Below are positions 1 to 8,845 of a stretch of DNA of 64,000 nt, one piece after another. Within the stretch, counting starts at the first letter, position 1. Each line of letters opens with the position of its first letter. The translations under genes were made by a program, and so were the position numbers. The stretch is from the NCBI RefSeq assembly GCF_025151215.1, contig NZ_CP102286.1, positions 1,798,001 through 1,862,000 on the forward strand, read 5' to 3'. The DNA comes from Parabacteroides merdae ATCC 43184. GTDB taxonomy: Bacteria > Bacteroidota > Bacteroidia > Bacteroidales > Tannerellaceae. Under the pieces are notes generated by a model that made no database searches, was not told the DNA's origin, and worked only from the letters and a program-made list of their open reading frames with translations.

Positions 1-1074
1 CGCAGCCATATTGACAGACCAGCCTTCATCGAGAATCACATATTCGATGCCATGTTCGGCAGCGAAGTCGATATAATATTTATAGGTTTCAGTGTTGATA
101 CCGGCACGGAAATCCACATCGTAAATGTTCCAGTCATTCCACCAATCCCATGCCACCTTACCCGGTTTCACCCAGGAAACATCCTGCAAACGGCAGGGAG
201 AAGCCAGACGATACACCATATCGCAATCGGCCAGCTGCTTGTCATTCTCAGAGACGATAAACACACGCCACGGGAAAGCACGCGTGCCGCTTGTCTTGGC
301 TATGTAATCTTCGCGTTCTTCCACTAACATCTGCAAATTATTGTGACCGCCTTGCTTTTTCACTTTCGGATAAGAGGCGAATATCGGCTTCAACACCGGC
401 TTGTCGGTCGAGTTATTCAGGAACATTCCGGGATAATCTTCCAGGTCAGCCTCGGTGATACAGAGTTTCTTGCCACCGTCCAGTTCCACCAGGAGCGGAA
501 GGATCATCAGGCGCTTGCTGTTCAGCTTCGTGATCGGTTCATGTACATACGGCTGCTCGAAAGAATTCATGAACTGTTCCTCAAATGTAGCCTTTTTACT
601 GTTCACGTAAGGCGCAAAAGCCATATGGTCGGAAGAGAAAGTATAATCGGCTTCTTCATCCACGACGACGATATCATTCTTCATCTTCGTCGTGAAACGA
701 TAGGCCAGACCGTCATTATACATACGGAAAACAAGGCCGTAGTTACCCCGGAACGAGAGTGTCATTTCATTATAGATATCCTGTACTTCCGTCTTTTTAT
801 AGAAAGGAGAAGGGATCACTTTATCAACTGCGGCTTTCAGCACTTTCGAGACTTTGGGGCTGGCCCCTAAGACAACTCCGTTTTGCAACGTCATGGAGAT
901 GGGAGATGCGGCAAGAACTTCAGTCCCGTCGTGTGTAAATGAGAAACGAATATCGTCACCAACCGTAACGACTGCTTGCAGTTTTTTGTCCGGCGATTGC
1001 AACTGATAGCTTTTCTGTGCCGTCAGTGACATGCTCCCCATCAAGAAGAACACAATAAGAGCTTTTAATTTCAT
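1..1074 (-). CDS. Glycoside hydrolase family 97 enzyme, N-terminal part (runs off the left edge)
   Basis: An alpha-glycosidase of the SusB/GH97 type, which removes alpha-linked glucose or galactose from oligosaccharides in the periplasm. The 358 codons present begin with a signal peptide (MKLKALIVFFLMG, cleavage near LTAQ at residue 20). A beta-sandwich region follows, and then the start of the catalytic barrel, where VKPGKVAWDWWNDWN and YVILDEGWS are typical GH97 strings. Family members are about 650 residues, so roughly 45% lies outside the window, including some catalytic residues. I cannot tell an inverting glucosidase from a retaining galactosidase. The start is the ATG at 1072-1074. It diverges from the SGNH gene at 1195, and a TATATTTG box lies 27 bases upstream of the start. 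Confidence 0.9.
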   Translation of the reverse strand, partial: MKLKALIVFFLMGSMSLTAQKSYQLQSPDKKLQAVVTVGDDIRFSFTHDGTEVLAASPISMTLQNGVVLGASPKVSKVLKAAVDKVIPSPFYKKTEVQDIYNEMTLSFRGNYGLVFRMYNDGLAYRFTTKMKNDIVVVDEEADYTFSSDHMAFAPYVNSKKATFEEQFMNSFEQPYVHEPITKLNSKRLMILPLLVELDGGKKLCITEADLEDYPGMFLNNSTDKPVLKPIFASYPKVKKQGGHNNLQMLVEEREDYIAKTSGTRAFPWRVFIVSENDKQLADCDMVYRLASPCRLQDVSWVKPGKVAWDWWNDWNIYDVDFRAGINTETYKYYIDFAAEHGIEYVILDEGWSVNMAA

Positions 1075-1100
1075 GGTTTTCAAATTTAATTAACTGGCGA

Positions 1101-1108
1101 CAAATATA
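1101..1108 (-). promoter_or_regulatory. Bacteroidetes -7 box for the GH97 gene
   Basis: On the minus strand this reads TATATTTG, matching TAnnTTTG. It would give a leader of about 20 bases. No well-spaced -33 TTTG was found. Confidence 0.45.
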
Positions 1109-1144
1109 CAGGATTAATCAGGAAATGCTTTTGCAAAATTGTCT

Positions 1145-1152
1145 TATCTTTG
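1145..1152 (+). promoter_or_regulatory. Bacteroidetes -7 box for the SGNH gene
   Basis: TATCTTTG matches TAnnTTTG. It lies about 42 bases before the ATG at 1195. An AAGGAG ribosome-binding site at 1180-1185 supports that start. Confidence 0.45.
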
Positions 1153-1194
1153 TAGATATTGTATCATAATACGGTTATTAAGGAGATAATATCC

Positions 1195-2946
1195 ATGAAA
1201 AAGCTTATTTGTTTATTGTTTTGTTGCCTGCTTTTCCTTCCGGCTGCCGCCCAATGGAAATGGCACAACCCGATGGAAGCCAGTTTTCCGGTTATCCAAA
1301 ATCAAGGATTCACAAAAGAGATCGGAAATTCTTACACACGCCTGCCCGAACGTGCAAAAGGCGTGGTGAGCGAACCGGTATGGAACCTGTCGCAGCATTC
1401 GGCAGGACTCGCCATTCATTTCTACAGTAATGCCCCGCAGATCAAAGTGCGCTACACCGTTACCGGTAGCCTGAATATGCCTCATATGCCTTCGACCGGA
1501 GTGTCGGGAGTCGACCTTTACAGCATTAACAGCGACGGGGAATGGCATTTTTGTTTCGGCAACTATTCTTTCAAGGATACGATCACCTATACATATAATA
1601 ATATAGGCAAAGACCGCTACCACAAACAAGGTTTCGAATACCGGCTTTATCTGCCTTTATACAACGGAGTGAAATGGCTGGAGATCGGTATACCCGAAGA
1701 TGCGAAACTGGAATTCATCCCGGTTTCTCCCGAAAAGCCGATTGTCCTGTACGGAACTTCGATCGCACAAGGGGCCTGCGCCTCCCGCCCGGCAATGGCA
1801 TGGGGAACGATCCTCCAACGTTCGCTGGATTACCCGCTCATAAACCTCGGCTTTTCCGGCAATGGCAAACTGGCGAAAGAAGTGCTGCAATTCATCGGCG
1901 AAATGGATGCCCGGCTGTACATACTGGATTGCATGCCGAACTTGCCCAATCAGAAGGAAGAAGATGTTACGGCTTTGGCCATCGCCGCCGTCAAGCAACT
2001 TCGGGAAAAACATTCGGCTCCCATCTTGCTGATCGAACACGGAGGCTATAGCAATATGTATATGGATTCAATAAAATACAACGAAGTCACCCAGGTTAAC
2101 CGTGCTTCCCGTAAAGCATACGAGCAGATTCAGTCCGAAGGAATTAAAGATGTATATTATTTGTCCCGCGAAGACCTGAACATACCGTCCGATGGTTGGG
2201 TTGACTATGTGCACCCATCCGACTTCGGAATGAAGCAACAGGCGATTGTCGTAGAAAGAAAGGTACGGGAAATCCTGCATATTCCCCTTGGCTCCCTGAC
2301 AACAACCATCCCCGTCACCCAACGCCGGGAACCGCATATGTACGAATGGCTCTCCCGTCACCGCGCTTTCCTGGAGCAGGTACGCAACCATCCGCCTAAA
2401 GCTGTAATCTTAGGCAATTCGATCACCCACTATTGGGGTGGCGAACCGGAACACCGCAACAAGAACGGACGGGAGACCTGGGAAAAAGTCATGCGTCCTG
2501 CCGGTTTCCAGAACTTGGGCTGCGGATGGGACCGTATCGAAAACGTGCTTTGGCGTATATACCATGGCGAACTGGATGGCTATAAGGCCGGAAAAGTCGT
2601 CTTGATGATCGGCACGAATAATTGTGGCCTGAACAACGACAAAGAGATCGTCGAAGGTCTCCGCTTCCTCCTTTCCGCCATCCGTCAACGGCAACCGGAA
2701 GCCTCCGTCAAAGTGATCGGCATCCTTCCCCGCCGCAATCAGGAACAATGGGTAAGGAACATCAACTTCGATATTAAAGAGATGGTGGAAACGGAAGGTT
2801 ACGAATTTGCCAATCCGGGAACAGCCCTATTGCTGCAAGACGGCAAAATAAACGAAAGCCTGTTTATCGGTGACGGTCTCCATCCAAACGATAAAGGATA
2901 TGAATTGATTGCCGGAGAGATCGCATCCTCCAACAAAAGTTATTGA
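1195..2946 (+). CDS. Exported protein with two SGNH/GDSL hydrolase domains
   Basis: Probably a periplasmic carbohydrate esterase or acetylhydrolase. The start is the ATG after AAGGAG, which gives a clean signal peptide (MKKLICLLFCCLLFLPAAAQ); an in-frame ATG at 1159 adds 12 residues with no role. A beta-sandwich region (about 30-180) is followed by a first SGNH domain with YGTSIAQG (Ser189) and DYVHPSDFG. A second SGNH domain has LGNSITHYWGG (Ser409), MIGTNNCG and DGLHPNDKGY. Both domains keep the nucleophile Ser and the C-terminal DxxH, so both may be active. At 583 residues it is about twice a single-domain enzyme. It diverges from a GH97 gene, suggesting joint removal of esters and alpha-linked sugars from one glycan. 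The substrate is not deducible. Confidence 0.85.
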   Translation: MKKLICLLFCCLLFLPAAAQWKWHNPMEASFPVIQNQGFTKEIGNSYTRLPERAKGVVSEPVWNLSQHSAGLAIHFYSNAPQIKVRYTVTGSLNMPHMPSTGVSGVDLYSINSDGEWHFCFGNYSFKDTITYTYNNIGKDRYHKQGFEYRLYLPLYNGVKWLEIGIPEDAKLEFIPVSPEKPIVLYGTSIAQGACASRPAMAWGTILQRSLDYPLINLGFSGNGKLAKEVLQFIGEMDARLYILDCMPNLPNQKEEDVTALAIAAVKQLREKHSAPILLIEHGGYSNMYMDSIKYNEVTQVNRASRKAYEQIQSEGIKDVYYLSREDLNIPSDGWVDYVHPSDFGMKQQAIVVERKVREILHIPLGSLTTTIPVTQRREPHMYEWLSRHRAFLEQVRNHPPKAVILGNSITHYWGGEPEHRNKNGRETWEKVMRPAGFQNLGCGWDRIENVLWRIYHGELDGYKAGKVVLMIGTNNCGLNNDKEIVEGLRFLLSAIRQRQPEASVKVIGILPRRNQEQWVRNINFDIKEMVETEGYEFANPGTALLLQDGKINESLFIGDGLHPNDKGYELIAGEIASSNKSY

Positions 2947-3102
2947 AAAATAATCCTTCATTCCTTTATCTGTATACCGGAATATTTCGCATTCAGGGTA
3001 TTACGGATGAAGGAAATGACATAATTCATTTTTCTGCCAGCAACTTTTAAGACCAAACAACCCAAGTCTTAACACAAAACAAACTGCTTCTTTTTCTTCC
3101 GC

Positions 3103-3171
3103 CAAATGTCGAACAAGTGTCTGACATTTGTAAAACGCTTGTTAGACTATTGAGAAACAAGCGTTTTACAA
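3103..3171. repeat. Two overlapping hairpins between convergent genes
   Basis: CAAATGTC (3103-3110) pairs with GACATTTG (3123-3130) across a 12-base loop. TTGTAAAACGCTTGTT (3128-3143) pairs perfectly with AACAAGCGTTTTACAA (3156-3171), also across 12 bases. The two stems share 3128-3130, so they compete at the base. The rest of 2947-3193 holds no gene. There is no U-tract, so this is not a classical terminator. Confidence 0.7.
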
Positions 3172-3193
3172 CTGTGGGACAAGAACGATCATA

Positions 3194-3979
3194 TTACTTA
3201 CGAAATAAAAGACTATGAGACAAGGCGGTAGAAACGTGTAATCCGTCGTAGGCCAGATGGACATGAGGCGGCAACTCCTTCTCTACCTCCGCATGCAGAC
3301 CAATGCGATGACTCATGTGGATCAGATAGGTTTCCTTCGGTTTTATCCTTTCGATATTAACAAGGGCTTCTTCCAGCGATTCATGCGTAGGGTGGGCTCC
3401 CCGGCGGAGAGCTGTCAGAATCAGCACATCCAGGCCTTCCAGTTTGGCATACTCTTCTTCCGGAAGATATTTTACATCTGTCAAGTAAGCCATATTACCG
3501 ATACGATAGCCGAAAATCGGCAGTTTCCCATGCATCACCCGGATCGGCGTAACCGAGATTCCGGCAACCACAAAAGGCTCGTTTCCGATCCGGTGAAGTT
3601 CCAGGTTCGGAACTCCGGGATATTTATGGGCACGGAACACATAAGGGATACGTGTCTCGATAGCTTCCGCCACATTATCTTCCGCATATACATCCACTCC
3701 CTTTTCACGGCAAAAAGGGCGTAGGTCGTCCAATCCGCCGACATGATCGTAATGTTCATGCGAAATCAGGACCGCATCCAAACGATACGTCTTGTTGCGG
3801 ATCACCTGCCAACGGAAATCCGGGCCACAATCCAACAAAATCCGTTTACCATCCGTCTCCACCAGTACGGACGTACGCAGACGCCAATCCCGTTTATCCG
3901 AACTGGTACACACCTCACACTGACAACCTATTTCGGGAACTCCGGTAGAAGTCCCCGTCCCTAAAAACGTTATTTCCAT
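3194..3979 (-). CDS. MBL-fold metallohydrolase, PhnP-like phosphodiesterase
   Basis: A metallo-beta-lactamase-fold hydrolase of 261 residues, closest in outline to PhnP-type cyclic phosphodiesterases. The N-terminus has GTGTSTGVPEIGCQCEVC, where the paired cysteines resemble the PhnP structural zinc site. The metal motif SHEHYDHVGG starts near residue 73. LIHMSHRIGLH near the C-terminus gives the last metal histidines. There is no signal peptide, so it is cytoplasmic. Its ATG directly abuts the murB stop codon, so the two are co-transcribed. The true substrate is unknown; a general nucleotide or phosphonate-intermediate phosphodiesterase is possible, and no phn genes are nearby. Confidence 0.8.
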   Translation of the reverse strand: MEITFLGTGTSTGVPEIGCQCEVCTSSDKRDWRLRTSVLVETDGKRILLDCGPDFRWQVIRNKTYRLDAVLISHEHYDHVGGLDDLRPFCREKGVDVYAEDNVAEAIETRIPYVFRAHKYPGVPNLELHRIGNEPFVVAGISVTPIRVMHGKLPIFGYRIGNMAYLTDVKYLPEEEYAKLEGLDVLILTALRRGAHPTHESLEEALVNIERIKPKETYLIHMSHRIGLHAEVEKELPPHVHLAYDGLHVSTALSHSLLFRK

Positions 3980-4993
3980 TTATCCTACATATTTTACCTC
4001 AGGCATAATCTCGATACCGAACCGGTCATGAACAGCCGTACGAATACTTTCGGCAACCAGTGCGATCTCGTGTCCTTTGGCTTCACCCAAATTGACCAAT
4101 ACCAATGCCTGCTTTTCATATACGCCGACCGCACCATGCGACTTGCCTTTAAAACCGCACTGCTCGATCAACCAGCCTGCAGGGACCTTCATCTTCCCCT
4201 CTCCTGCCGGATAGGACGGCATGTCCGGATATTGCCTCTTCAACTTTTCGTAATGGACAACCGGAATAACCGGGTTCATAAAGAAACTTCCGGCATTTCC
4301 CAACTCATCGGAATCAGGCAATTTTTGACGACGGATCGAGATCACAGCATCCCGCACAGCTTGCAACGTTATCTTTGGATATTTAGCCAGTTCCTCTTTC
4401 AAATTGCCGTAATTGACAGAAAACCGAGGCTTTTTGCTCAAACGTATATTTACATAAGTAACAATGTGCGGGTCGTTATGCTCATTCTTGAAGAAACTAT
4501 CCCGATAACTATAAAGACATTCTTCATTTGTAAACATACGTTTCTCGAACGAAAGCTGGTTATATGTCTCCACCGTCTCGACCACATCCTTGATTTCCGT
4601 ACCGTATGCCCCGATATTCTGGACAGCGGCTGCTCCGACTTCGCCCGGAATGCCGGACAGATTTTCTATCCCTCCCCAACCTTTGGAGACGGCATAAGCG
4701 ACTACATCGTCCCACTTCTCGGCAGCTCCGATGCGAAGCAATACCGAATCGTCTGTCTCTTTCGCAACAGAGATACCTTTTATCTGCGAATGCAAGATAA
4801 CCCCGTTAAAATCATTTATAAACAACAGATTACTGCCACTTCCGATATGCAACGACAAACATTCCTGAAAATATTCGTCCCGGAAGATCCGCCCCAGTTC
4901 TTCTTCATTCGTATATTCCATAAACCAACGGGCCTTCACCGGAAGGTGAAAAGTATTATGTTTCTCCAGCGAGTAATTCTCTTCTATTCTCAT
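3980..4993 (-). CDS. murB: UDP-N-acetylenolpyruvoylglucosamine reductase
   Basis: Reduces UDP-GlcNAc-enolpyruvate to UDP-MurNAc with NADPH and FAD in peptidoglycan synthesis. It is 337 residues, close to the E. coli length. The FAD-binding signature NLSGIPGEVGAAAVQNIGAY lies in the middle. YSYRDSFFK matches the type I tyrosine loop, and NAGSFFMNPV carries the catalytic serine region. It is cytoplasmic and the first gene of a two-gene unit with the MBL hydrolase, with no gap between them. A TACTTTTG box lies 26 bases upstream of its ATG. Confidence 0.95.
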   Translation of the reverse strand: MRIEENYSLEKHNTFHLPVKARWFMEYTNEEELGRIFRDEYFQECLSLHIGSGSNLLFINDFNGVILHSQIKGISVAKETDDSVLLRIGAAEKWDDVVAYAVSKGWGGIENLSGIPGEVGAAAVQNIGAYGTEIKDVVETVETYNQLSFEKRMFTNEECLYSYRDSFFKNEHNDPHIVTYVNIRLSKKPRFSVNYGNLKEELAKYPKITLQAVRDAVISIRRQKLPDSDELGNAGSFFMNPVIPVVHYEKLKRQYPDMPSYPAGEGKMKVPAGWLIEQCGFKGKSHGAVGVYEKQALVLVNLGEAKGHEIALVAESIRTAVHDRFGIEIMPEVKYVG

Positions 4994-5018
4994 TTCGCGT
5001 ATGTTTTATTTTGCAGGA

Positions 5019-5026
5019 CAAAAGTA
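5019..5026 (-). promoter_or_regulatory. -7 box for murB and the MBL gene
   Basis: TACTTTTG on the minus strand. The predicted leader is about 20 bases. No -33 element at the usual distance was identified. Confidence 0.45.
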
Positions 5027-5206
5027 ACGATAAATATCAAATCAATCAGCAGGTATATAAAAAAGCCTTTCAAATATAGCGACCAAAGGTTATTTAACAT
5101 TTTTTGTTTCGCAAATCGTAACAAATGCATATACGTGTTGTTAAATAAGAAATGAACGCTGATTTCTTTATATGCAAAAGGAGATACAACATATCAATGA
5201 AAAGCG

Positions 5207-5214
5207 TACATTTG
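5207..5214 (+). promoter_or_regulatory. -7 box for the HU gene
   Basis: TACATTTG lies 33 bases before the HU start codon. Confidence 0.45.
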
Positions 5215-5246
5215 CCTTGAATATCATTAATTAAATAAAAACATTC

Positions 5247-5537
5247 ATGAACAAAGCAGAATTGATTGAGGCCTTGGCCCAGAGATCGGGATTACAGAAA
5301 CAAAAAGCGAAGAAACTATTGGAGGCTTATGTAGACATCGTAACAGAAGCTATGTCCCACAACGAGGAAATCGTATTGATCGGTTTCGGAACATTGATAC
5401 CACGTCCTCAGACAGAGCGTTTAGCTCGTAACCCCAAGACAGGAACACCGGTTATGATTCCAGCCAGAACGACTGTAAAATTCAAACCGGGTAAATATTT
5501 GCTGGATGCAATTAACAAACCCGAAGAAAAGAAGTAA
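5247..5537 (+). CDS. HU/IHF-family DNA-binding protein
   Basis: A nucleoid protein of 96 residues, the usual HU length. The N-terminal helices (MNKAELIEALAQRSGL, then QKAKKLLEAYVDIV) are followed by the beta-arm segment with GFGTLIPRPQTERLARNP and KTGTPVMIPARTTVKFKPGK, which contacts the DNA minor groove. It acts as a dimer bending DNA. It is a single gene, with a TACATTTG box upstream and its own terminator downstream. Confidence 0.93.
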   Translation: MNKAELIEALAQRSGLQKQKAKKLLEAYVDIVTEAMSHNEEIVLIGFGTLIPRPQTERLARNPKTGTPVMIPARTTVKFKPGKYLLDAINKPEEKK

Positions 5538-5558
5538 GACTTTTTACCTGACAAAGGG

Positions 5559-5589
5559 AGGCAATCTGAAAAAGGTTGCCTTCTTTTTT
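5559..5589 (+). terminator. Rho-independent terminator after the HU gene
   Basis: AGGCAA pairs with TTGCCT across a purine-rich loop and is followed by TCTTTTTT. It separates HU from upp. Confidence 0.85.
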
Positions 5590-5643
5590 GCGACCTGTCC
5601 AAATTATGAGTAATTTCGGCGCCGGAAAAATGACAATTCAATC

Positions 5644-6297
5644 ATGAAAATAGTTAATCTTGGAGAATCAAACTCGGTGTTAAACCGGTTTGTCGCAGAA
5701 CTGCGCGACGTCAATATACAAAAAGACAGTATGCGCTTCCGTCGTAACATCGAGCGGATCGGTGAAATCATGGCTTACGAGATCAGTAAGGATTTCACCT
5801 ACAGCAAAAAAGGTATTCAATCTCCTCTCGGGATAGCACCAATGAACACTCCCGACGATTCAGTCGTCATCAGTACGATCCTGCGTGCCGGCCTCCCCTA
5901 CCATCAGGGTTTCCTCAGTTACCTGGACAATGCGGAAAATGCCTTTGTTTCCGCTTACAGGAAATACAAGGACCGTCTGAACTTCGATATTCATATCGAA
6001 TACATCGCATCTCCCCGATTAACAGACAAGACATTGATTATAACGGATCCGATGCTGGCAACCGGCAGTTCTATGGAACTGGCCTACGAAGCATTGCGCA
6101 CCAAAGGCCACCCGGCGCATATCCATGTCGCTTCCATCATTGCCAGCAAGCAGGCAATCGAATATCTCCAGCGTAAAATGCCGGACGACATCACGACTAT
6201 ATGGGTCGCGGCTGTCGATGACGAACTAGATGATCATTCTTACATCGTTCCGGGACTGGGAGACGCCGGCGATTTGTCCTATGGTGAAAAAGAATAA
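5644..6297 (+). CDS. upp: Uracil phosphoribosyltransferase
   Basis: Salvages uracil to UMP with PRPP in the cytoplasm. It is 217 residues. The PRPP-binding loop DPMLATGSSMELAYEAL starts near residue 135. STILRAGLPYHQG and a C-terminal YIVPGLGDAGD uracil-binding segment match the Upp family. It is monocistronic after the HU terminator and converges on the sensor-kinase gene, the stop codons being only about 10 bases apart, so antisense overlap of the 3' ends is likely. Confidence 0.93.
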   Translation: MKIVNLGESNSVLNRFVAELRDVNIQKDSMRFRRNIERIGEIMAYEISKDFTYSKKGIQSPLGIAPMNTPDDSVVISTILRAGLPYHQGFLSYLDNAENAFVSAYRKYKDRLNFDIHIEYIASPRLTDKTLIITDPMLATGSSMELAYEALRTKGHPAHIHVASIIASKQAIEYLQRKMPDDITTIWVAAVDDELDDHSYIVPGLGDAGDLSYGEKE

Positions 6298-6306
6298 GAT
6301 ATGAAT

Positions 6307-8703
6307 CTAACGGGGTAAAGTAAACCAGAAACGGGACCCCTTCCCTATCTCGGACTCTACCCCGATTTTACCGCCAACCTGTTCTATTATGCTCTTACAG
6401 ATCGAGAGCCCCAAACCTGTCCCCTGCTTGAAACTGTTTCCTTTATAGAAACGGTCGAACACATGTCGCTGCACTTCCGGCGACATACCGTCACCGGTAT
6501 CCGTCACAGAAAACTCAATCTCATCCCAGCGTATCTCGTAACCAAGCAGGATCGTTCCTTTGCTGGTGTGTTTGATGGCATTATTAATAAAGTTGGATAT
6601 GATCTGTGTCAGCCTCACCTTATCACAACGCATGATATAGGAAGGCAAGTCCGGAACCACACAGAGCGCGACTTCAGCCGGTACTTTGATACGCATCGAA
6701 ACGACCAGTTCTTTACATAGCTCCCGCAAGTCGACCTCGACAAGTTTCAATTCGATTATACCAGATTCTATCTTCGCCAGATCCAGCACATCGGAGATCA
6801 ACTGTAACAACAGTTCATTGTTTTTTTGGATAATCTCGACAAACTGCTTCTTTTCCTCCGGATCGTCCGTATCGACCAACAACGTGGAAAAACCGACAAT
6901 GGCATTCAGCGGAGTCCGGATCTCATGGCTCATATTGGCAAGGAATGCAGATTTCAAACGGTCGAGTTCTTCGGCTTTCTCACGCTGCTTCTGCGTTTCC
7001 TTCAGTTCGGTTATATCATAATTCACACAGATCATTTCAAGTCTGTCCGGATTAGTCGACTGGGTGTTCCGCATTACATTCACACGAGTCCAATGCCAAC
7101 CTTCTCCATACTTCACCCTTAATTCCCGCCGAATACTATCACACTGTCCTTTCTTTACCTGTTCAAAGAAATTAAACATAACCTTCCGGTCTTCAGGATG
7201 GATCTGGCTATAAACACCTATGACTTCCGATAGCGGCACACCTTCTTTTTCTCCTAAATTCTGATACCATTGGTCGATAGCATACCCTTCACGAGTCAAC
7301 AAATCAAATTTGGCATATCCAACTTTTGCAAAACGGCTGACCAGGCTGAAGAAATGTTCAAACTCCTCGATACGGTTATATGCGACCGCCTTATCTGTAT
7401 TATCAAGATTAATAAACATATAATTAATCAGATCTCCATATATGTCATACAACATGCAGACTTTTGTGAAAATATCGATCGTACCATTCTTCATTGTCGG
7501 ATAGAACCCTTTGTCCTCAATTGTGTTAAATGAATAATCCATGTGAAAAGAGACTGGCTCCCGACTAATCAGTTTTTCTCGTATTTCATCATTAATCATA
7601 GGATTTTCAAAGATATTAAGCCCCAAAACAGACTCTTTGGAAGGAAGGCCGAATATCTCGACATCCATATTATTCAAATCCACCAGATAGCCCTTCTTAT
7701 CATACAACTCTATTCCGACCGGTATGTTGGTATAAATATTCCGAAGTAACTTTTCACTATGGTCCAAAGCTTCATTGGTACGGGCCATCTTCGTTATTAT
7801 ACTAATGATATTGGAAATAGACGACAACCATTGATAGTCCTCCAAGCTCCACATACGATACTTATCTACTATATCGATTCCCATATACCCCCAAGACTCA
7901 CCTTTGATTATTAATGGAATTAAAATCAGAGAACAGGTTCGACGCGCTTTCAGGTAGCGCTTCTCCTCAACCGCTTCAGGAGGTAATTCATCCAGATTAT
8001 TAATTAGGATAGGATATAAATTCCGTATTTTATGTGTAGACCAAGGTAACGTAGCAACCGGAATGTTTTGCAAAAACGGACGGACAGGCTCAACTCCCTC
8101 ACTACACACCTCATATGTGCAGCCAATCTGCTTCTCATCCTCATATTCCATAATGTATACACGCCCCTTCGTATCGATCGAAAATAGAACCTCCGTAAGA
8201 GCCAAATGGATCGATTTATGCAAATCATTTGTCTGGATAAAAGAATGTAAGGCATGGGACAAACTCCCCAAATGCCTGAGAACACTATCAACCTGTCCAT
8301 TCACGACAGGTCTATTCTCCTCCATTTCACTAAAAGGAATCAACTGTAAAATACCCAATACGGTCAACTTGCCATCGGAAGCCTTTTCACGTTTATAAAT
8401 TTTTGTACGGACGAACCTATAACCATAGCAAGTCTTTATAGGGAAGATCTGTTCGTATATACCAATACCTTTAAAGAAAGCAAATTCGTTAGCGATACGA
8501 TCCCGATAGTCTCCACGGATCAACAAAAAGAAATCTACTATGGATATTTTCGGACCATCCAACTCCAAGAGACTAATCAAATAGTCAGAACAGATATAAC
8601 ATCTTTCTTCAAAATCAGCTTTCCACCAGCCAACCTGAGCATTGTCTAATATTAATTGATACTGGTCTACATCCATGAATACGACTTCTTTATTATCCTT
8701 CAT
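6307..8703 (-). CDS. Soluble multi-PAS/GAF sensor histidine kinase
   Basis: A 798-residue histidine kinase with no signal peptide and no clear membrane segment, so a cytoplasmic sensor. Domain order: a PAS-like region (about 10-130), a GAF domain (about 150-310), two further PAS domains (about 320-440 and 445-570), a HisKA domain with NMSHEIRTPLNAI (phosphorylated His593), and a HATPase domain with NFINNAIKHT (N box), DTGDGMS (G1) and GTGLGLSI (G2). It ends after the ATPase domain, so it is not a hybrid kinase. No response-regulator gene lies in the window, so it is an orphan and its partner is encoded elsewhere. It lies downstream of the DUF1080 gene on the same strand but behind a terminator. 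The ligand is unknown. Confidence 0.88.
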   Translation of the reverse strand: MKDNKEVVFMDVDQYQLILDNAQVGWWKADFEERCYICSDYLISLLELDGPKISIVDFFLLIRGDYRDRIANEFAFFKGIGIYEQIFPIKTCYGYRFVRTKIYKREKASDGKLTVLGILQLIPFSEMEENRPVVNGQVDSVLRHLGSLSHALHSFIQTNDLHKSIHLALTEVLFSIDTKGRVYIMEYEDEKQIGCTYEVCSEGVEPVRPFLQNIPVATLPWSTHKIRNLYPILINNLDELPPEAVEEKRYLKARRTCSLILIPLIIKGESWGYMGIDIVDKYRMWSLEDYQWLSSISNIISIITKMARTNEALDHSEKLLRNIYTNIPVGIELYDKKGYLVDLNNMDVEIFGLPSKESVLGLNIFENPMINDEIREKLISREPVSFHMDYSFNTIEDKGFYPTMKNGTIDIFTKVCMLYDIYGDLINYMFINLDNTDKAVAYNRIEEFEHFFSLVSRFAKVGYAKFDLLTREGYAIDQWYQNLGEKEGVPLSEVIGVYSQIHPEDRKVMFNFFEQVKKGQCDSIRRELRVKYGEGWHWTRVNVMRNTQSTNPDRLEMICVNYDITELKETQKQREKAEELDRLKSAFLANMSHEIRTPLNAIVGFSTLLVDTDDPEEKKQFVEIIQKNNELLLQLISDVLDLAKIESGIIELKLVEVDLRELCKELVVSMRIKVPAEVALCVVPDLPSYIMRCDKVRLTQIISNFINNAIKHTSKGTILLGYEIRWDEIEFSVTDTGDGMSPEVQRHVFDRFYKGNSFKQGTGLGLSICKSIIEQVGGKIGVESEIGKGSRFWFTLPR

Positions 8704-8781
8704 ACAAAAGTCGTTATAATAAACCGAACTAACAAATTTTATTTTCCTTAATATTCAAGGATTTTCCACACACATTAATCA

Positions 8782-8826
8782 TAAAAAAATAGCAACATAA
8801 GCTAATTTCTGCTTATGCTGCTATTT
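8782..8826 (-). terminator. Terminator after the DUF1080 operon
   Basis: On the minus strand ATAGCAGCATAAGC pairs with GCTTATGTTGCTAT (one G-T pair), followed by a run of seven T. It ends the 14570-8846 transcript before the kinase gene. Confidence 0.8.
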
Positions 8827-8845
8827 AACTATAGATAAAAAAACG

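Noticed and set aside
343..870. Long plus-strand frame at the left edge
   Set aside because: It is antisense to the GH97 gene, which has a signal peptide and clear family motifs on the minus strand.
4028..5155. 375-codon plus-strand frame opposite murB
   Set aside because: It is a shadow of murB; the reverse strand holds a complete MurB with all motifs.
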